A stretch of 64,000 bases of DNA from Chitinophagaceae bacterium. GTDB taxonomy: Bacteria > Bacteroidota > Bacteroidia > Chitinophagales > Chitinophagaceae. The position numbers and the translations under genes are program-made. The notes under the pieces are model-generated. The model saw only the letters and a program-made list of their open reading frames with translations, ran no database searches and was not told where the DNA came from. Below are positions 61,837 to 64,000 of the stretch, piece by piece. Every line of letters begins with the position of its first letter. Position 1 is the stretch's first letter. The stretch covers positions 124,001-188,000 of the forward strand of contig JAFKGR010000005.1 of the NCBI GenBank assembly GCA_017307735.1, given 5' to 3'.

Positions 61837-64000
61837 ATGCAGAATTATTTAGAGGGATTGAATGATGCGCAACGCGAAGCGGTATTACAAACTGAAGGCC
61901 CTGTGATGATTGTGGCGGGCGCCGGCAGTGGAAAAACAAGAGTGCTTACTACGCGGATTGCACATCTGCTGGCGAAAGGCGTGGATGCATTCCGAATCCT
62001 GGCTTTGACCTTTACCAACAAAGCCGCGGCCGAAATGAAAGAAAGAGTTGAAAAAATACTTGGAGATCATACGGCTCGCAATCTGTATATCGGCACTTTT
62101 CATTCCGTCTTTGCACGAATACTCAGGGCCGAAGCCGATAAACTGGGCTATCCCAAAAATTTTTCTATCTACGACACAGAGGATACCAAAAATGTATTGA
62201 AAGCTGTAATTAAAGAAATGGGCCTGAGTGATAAACACTACAAGCCATCCACCGTTTACAACCGTATTTCCAATGCAAAAAATAACCTGATTACCGCTCA
62301 GGAATACCTGAACGATTTTGTATTGCAAAATGAAGATCTCAAAGCAACCCGCCCGCTGATAGGTAAGATTTATGCGGCATACGCAGAAAGATGCCTTCGA
62401 AACGGAGCGATGGATTTTGATGATCTGCTGATGAAATTTTATCAGCTACTGGTTACCTTTCCTGAAAGCCTGAGTAAGTATCAACGCAAGTTTCAGTACA
62501 TCATGATTGATGAATTTCAGGACACCAACCATTCGCAATACCAAATTATCAAACTGCTCGGAGCGATGCACGAAAACATTGCCGTGGTAGGCGATGATGC
62601 ACAAAGTATTTACAGTTTTCGCGGAGCAACCATTGAAAATATCCTGAAATTTCAGAAAGATTATGAAGATGCCAGGGTGATCAAACTGGAACAAAACTAT
62701 CGCAGCTCACAAAATATTTTAAACGCTGCCAACATCGTCATTTCAAAAAACAAGGGTCAGATTCCAAAAAAACTTTGGACGAGCAATGTCGTCGGTGAAA
62801 AAATAAAACTGGTCAGGACAAATACCGATGGAGAAGAGGGGAAGTTTGTGGCCGATCAGATCCAGGAGCAAAAATTACGCAACCATTATCTCAATAAGGA
62901 TTTCGCTATTCTTTACAGAACCAATGCGCAGAGCCGCAGTTTTGAAGAAAATCTTCGAAGGATGAATATTCCCTATAAAATTTATGGCGGCATCAGTTTT
63001 TACCAAAGAAAAGAAATCAAGGATTTTCTGGCCTATCTGCGTATTATCATCAATCCGCACGACGAAGAAGCTTTGAAGAGAATTATCAATTATCCCGCAA
63101 GGGGAATCGGGAAAACAACGATTGAGCGGGCTATCTTATCTGCCAATCAAAACCATATTTCACTCTGGGAAGTCTTGAAGAATGCATCTCAGGCGAGCCT
63201 AAAAGGGGCAATGGCCGGCGCTATCAAAAGTTTTGTGCTGATGATCGAAATGTTTCAAAGTGAGCTTACCAGAAAAAACGCATACGACGTGGCAGTGCTT
63301 GTGGGCAAACATACGGGCCTGGATAAGGAACTTTTTAATGACAAAACCACCGAAGGCCTGGCGCGCTATGAAAACGTGCAGGAATTACTCAACGCCATCA
63401 AAGAGTTTACCACAACGCCTACGGAGGACGGAGAGCTGCTCGACAAAAGCTTAGGAAGTTATCTGCAACAAATCACTTTGCTGACTGATGCCGATGAAGA
63501 AAAAGAAAATTCAGATGTGGTTAAACTAATGACCATCCATGCTGCCAAGGGACTTGAATTCCCGGTAATTTTTGTCGGGGGATTGGAAGAAAATCTTTTT
63601 CCGAGCGCCATGTCCATCAACACGCTTGATGAGTTGGAAGAGGAAAGGAGGTTGTTTTATGTAGCCATTACCCGGGCAAAATCCCGGCTGTTTCTCACCT
63701 ATGCTAACAACCGTTACCGTTTCGGAAATCTTATTCAGAACGATCCAAGCCGCTTTGTGGAAGAATTGCCGGAAGAGCAGGTGGACCGGTCTTTTGCCGG
63801 ATTCCAGGGAAGTGCTTTTCAAAGCCCTCATTCTGGGAGATTCAATTCAGATTATAACCCTGGTTGGAATAAAAATTTTTCTACAAAGAAAGAAACACCA
63901 GCTCATTTGGTGATAACCAAATCTGAAAGGGAAAAAATGCATACACCCTCTCCCAATTTCACACCGAGTGATGTGGAGCAAATTACTGCCGGACAAAGAG
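61837..64000 (+). CDS. pcrA: UvrD/PcrA-type superfamily 1A DNA helicase (3' end outside window)
   Basis: An open frame from ATG 61837 to the window edge with no stop (721 codons). Helicase motifs in order: Q-motif LNDAQREAVLQTEGPVMIVA, Walker A AGAGSGKTRVL, Ia LALTFTNKAAAEMKERV, II MIDEFQDTNHSQYQ, III GDDAQSIYSFRGA, IV LEQNYRSSQNIL, V VVKLMTIHAAKGLEFPVIFV and VI ERRLFYVAITRAKSRL. The visible part already spans all motor domains; only the C-terminal tail is missing. Role: repair and recombination helicase. uvrD and pcrA names are used interchangeably for this group. Confidence 0.95.
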   Translation, partial: MQNYLEGLNDAQREAVLQTEGPVMIVAGAGSGKTRVLTTRIAHLLAKGVDAFRILALTFTNKAAAEMKERVEKILGDHTARNLYIGTFHSVFARILRAEADKLGYPKNFSIYDTEDTKNVLKAVIKEMGLSDKHYKPSTVYNRISNAKNNLITAQEYLNDFVLQNEDLKATRPLIGKIYAAYAERCLRNGAMDFDDLLMKFYQLLVTFPESLSKYQRKFQYIMIDEFQDTNHSQYQIIKLLGAMHENIAVVGDDAQSIYSFRGATIENILKFQKDYEDARVIKLEQNYRSSQNILNAANIVISKNKGQIPKKLWTSNVVGEKIKLVRTNTDGEEGKFVADQIQEQKLRNHYLNKDFAILYRTNAQSRSFEENLRRMNIPYKIYGGISFYQRKEIKDFLAYLRIIINPHDEEALKRIINYPARGIGKTTIERAILSANQNHISLWEVLKNASQASLKGAMAGAIKSFVLMIEMFQSELTRKNAYDVAVLVGKHTGLDKELFNDKTTEGLARYENVQELLNAIKEFTTTPTEDGELLDKSLGSYLQQITLLTDADEEKENSDVVKLMTIHAAKGLEFPVIFVGGLEENLFPSAMSINTLDELEEERRLFYVAITRAKSRLFLTYANNRYRFGNLIQNDPSRFVEELPEEQVDRSFAGFQGSAFQSPHSGRFNSDYNPGWNKNFSTKKETPAHLVITKSEREKMHTPSPNFTPSDVEQITAGQR

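Overview
The window looks like a chromosomal segment from a member of the Bacteroidota, probably a Sphingobacteriia/Chitinophagia-like environmental lineage. The evidence is TAnnTTTG-type -7 promoter boxes, a TonB-dependent receptor, a DUF4369/TlpA-type thioredoxin, a menaquinone pathway, a CRISPR adaptation gene of the BT4734/VirE_N type and Bacteroidota-like protein sequences throughout. Genus-level placement is not possible by eye.

Layout. (1) 1-7855: the tail of a gene ending in a cold-shock-like OB fold, then a CRISPR adaptation module (cas1, a primase-like BT4734/VirE_N-domain gene, an N-terminally extended cas2), a short leader, and an array of 66 complete repeats plus one degenerate terminal repeat. 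No interference genes follow the array; if they are nearby they lie to the left, outside the window. The leader-distal end contains six chimeric 62-nt repeats that carry a 25-nt hairpin-forming insert. (2) 7856-8600: a gene-poor junction with a truncated Crp/Fnr gene. (3) 8600-14700: an AT-rich defence-like island. It holds a small basic protein, a GHKL ATPase, two unrecognised proteins, a convergent C5-cytosine methyltransferase with a C-protein-like HTH regulator, and a Vsr nuclease. No conventional restriction enzyme is visible, so the ATPase operon is the candidate effector. (4) 14964-19712: menaquinone genes menF-menD-menB and menA. (5) 20072-25503 and 29564-42032: a stress/energy cluster (MgtA-type ATPase, YtxH proteins, RDD protein, glucan phosphorylase, PEP synthase, Hsp20, a REC-Crp regulator with its histidine kinase, baeRF-like protein, universal stress protein, SDR). 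Several of its promoters carry FNR-type TTGA-N6-TCA(A) palindromes, which suggests one regulon controlled by the REC-Crp regulator. (6) 25661-29118: a metal-uptake-like set (TonB receptor, lipoprotein, small CxxxC-type membrane protein). (7) 42451-47236: tRNA-Arg(CCT), a thioredoxin-like protein, and carbamoyl-phosphate synthase large subunit split cleanly into two genes with no allosteric domain. (8) 47237-56171: M1 peptidase, phenylacetate degradation genes paaABCD, paaGI and paaE, a 2H phosphoesterase and a JmjC/cupin-like protein. (9) 56579-64000: an HNH/NUMOD4 protein, ligA, a secreted protein with a caspase-like His/Cys signature, and a UvrD/PcrA helicase that runs off the right edge.

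The strongest items for follow-up are the chimeric CRISPR repeats, the GHKL-ATPase/methyltransferase/Vsr island, the primase-like protein between cas1 and cas2, the FNR-box stress regulon and the caspase-like secreted protein. All family calls come from reading motifs; no database search was run.
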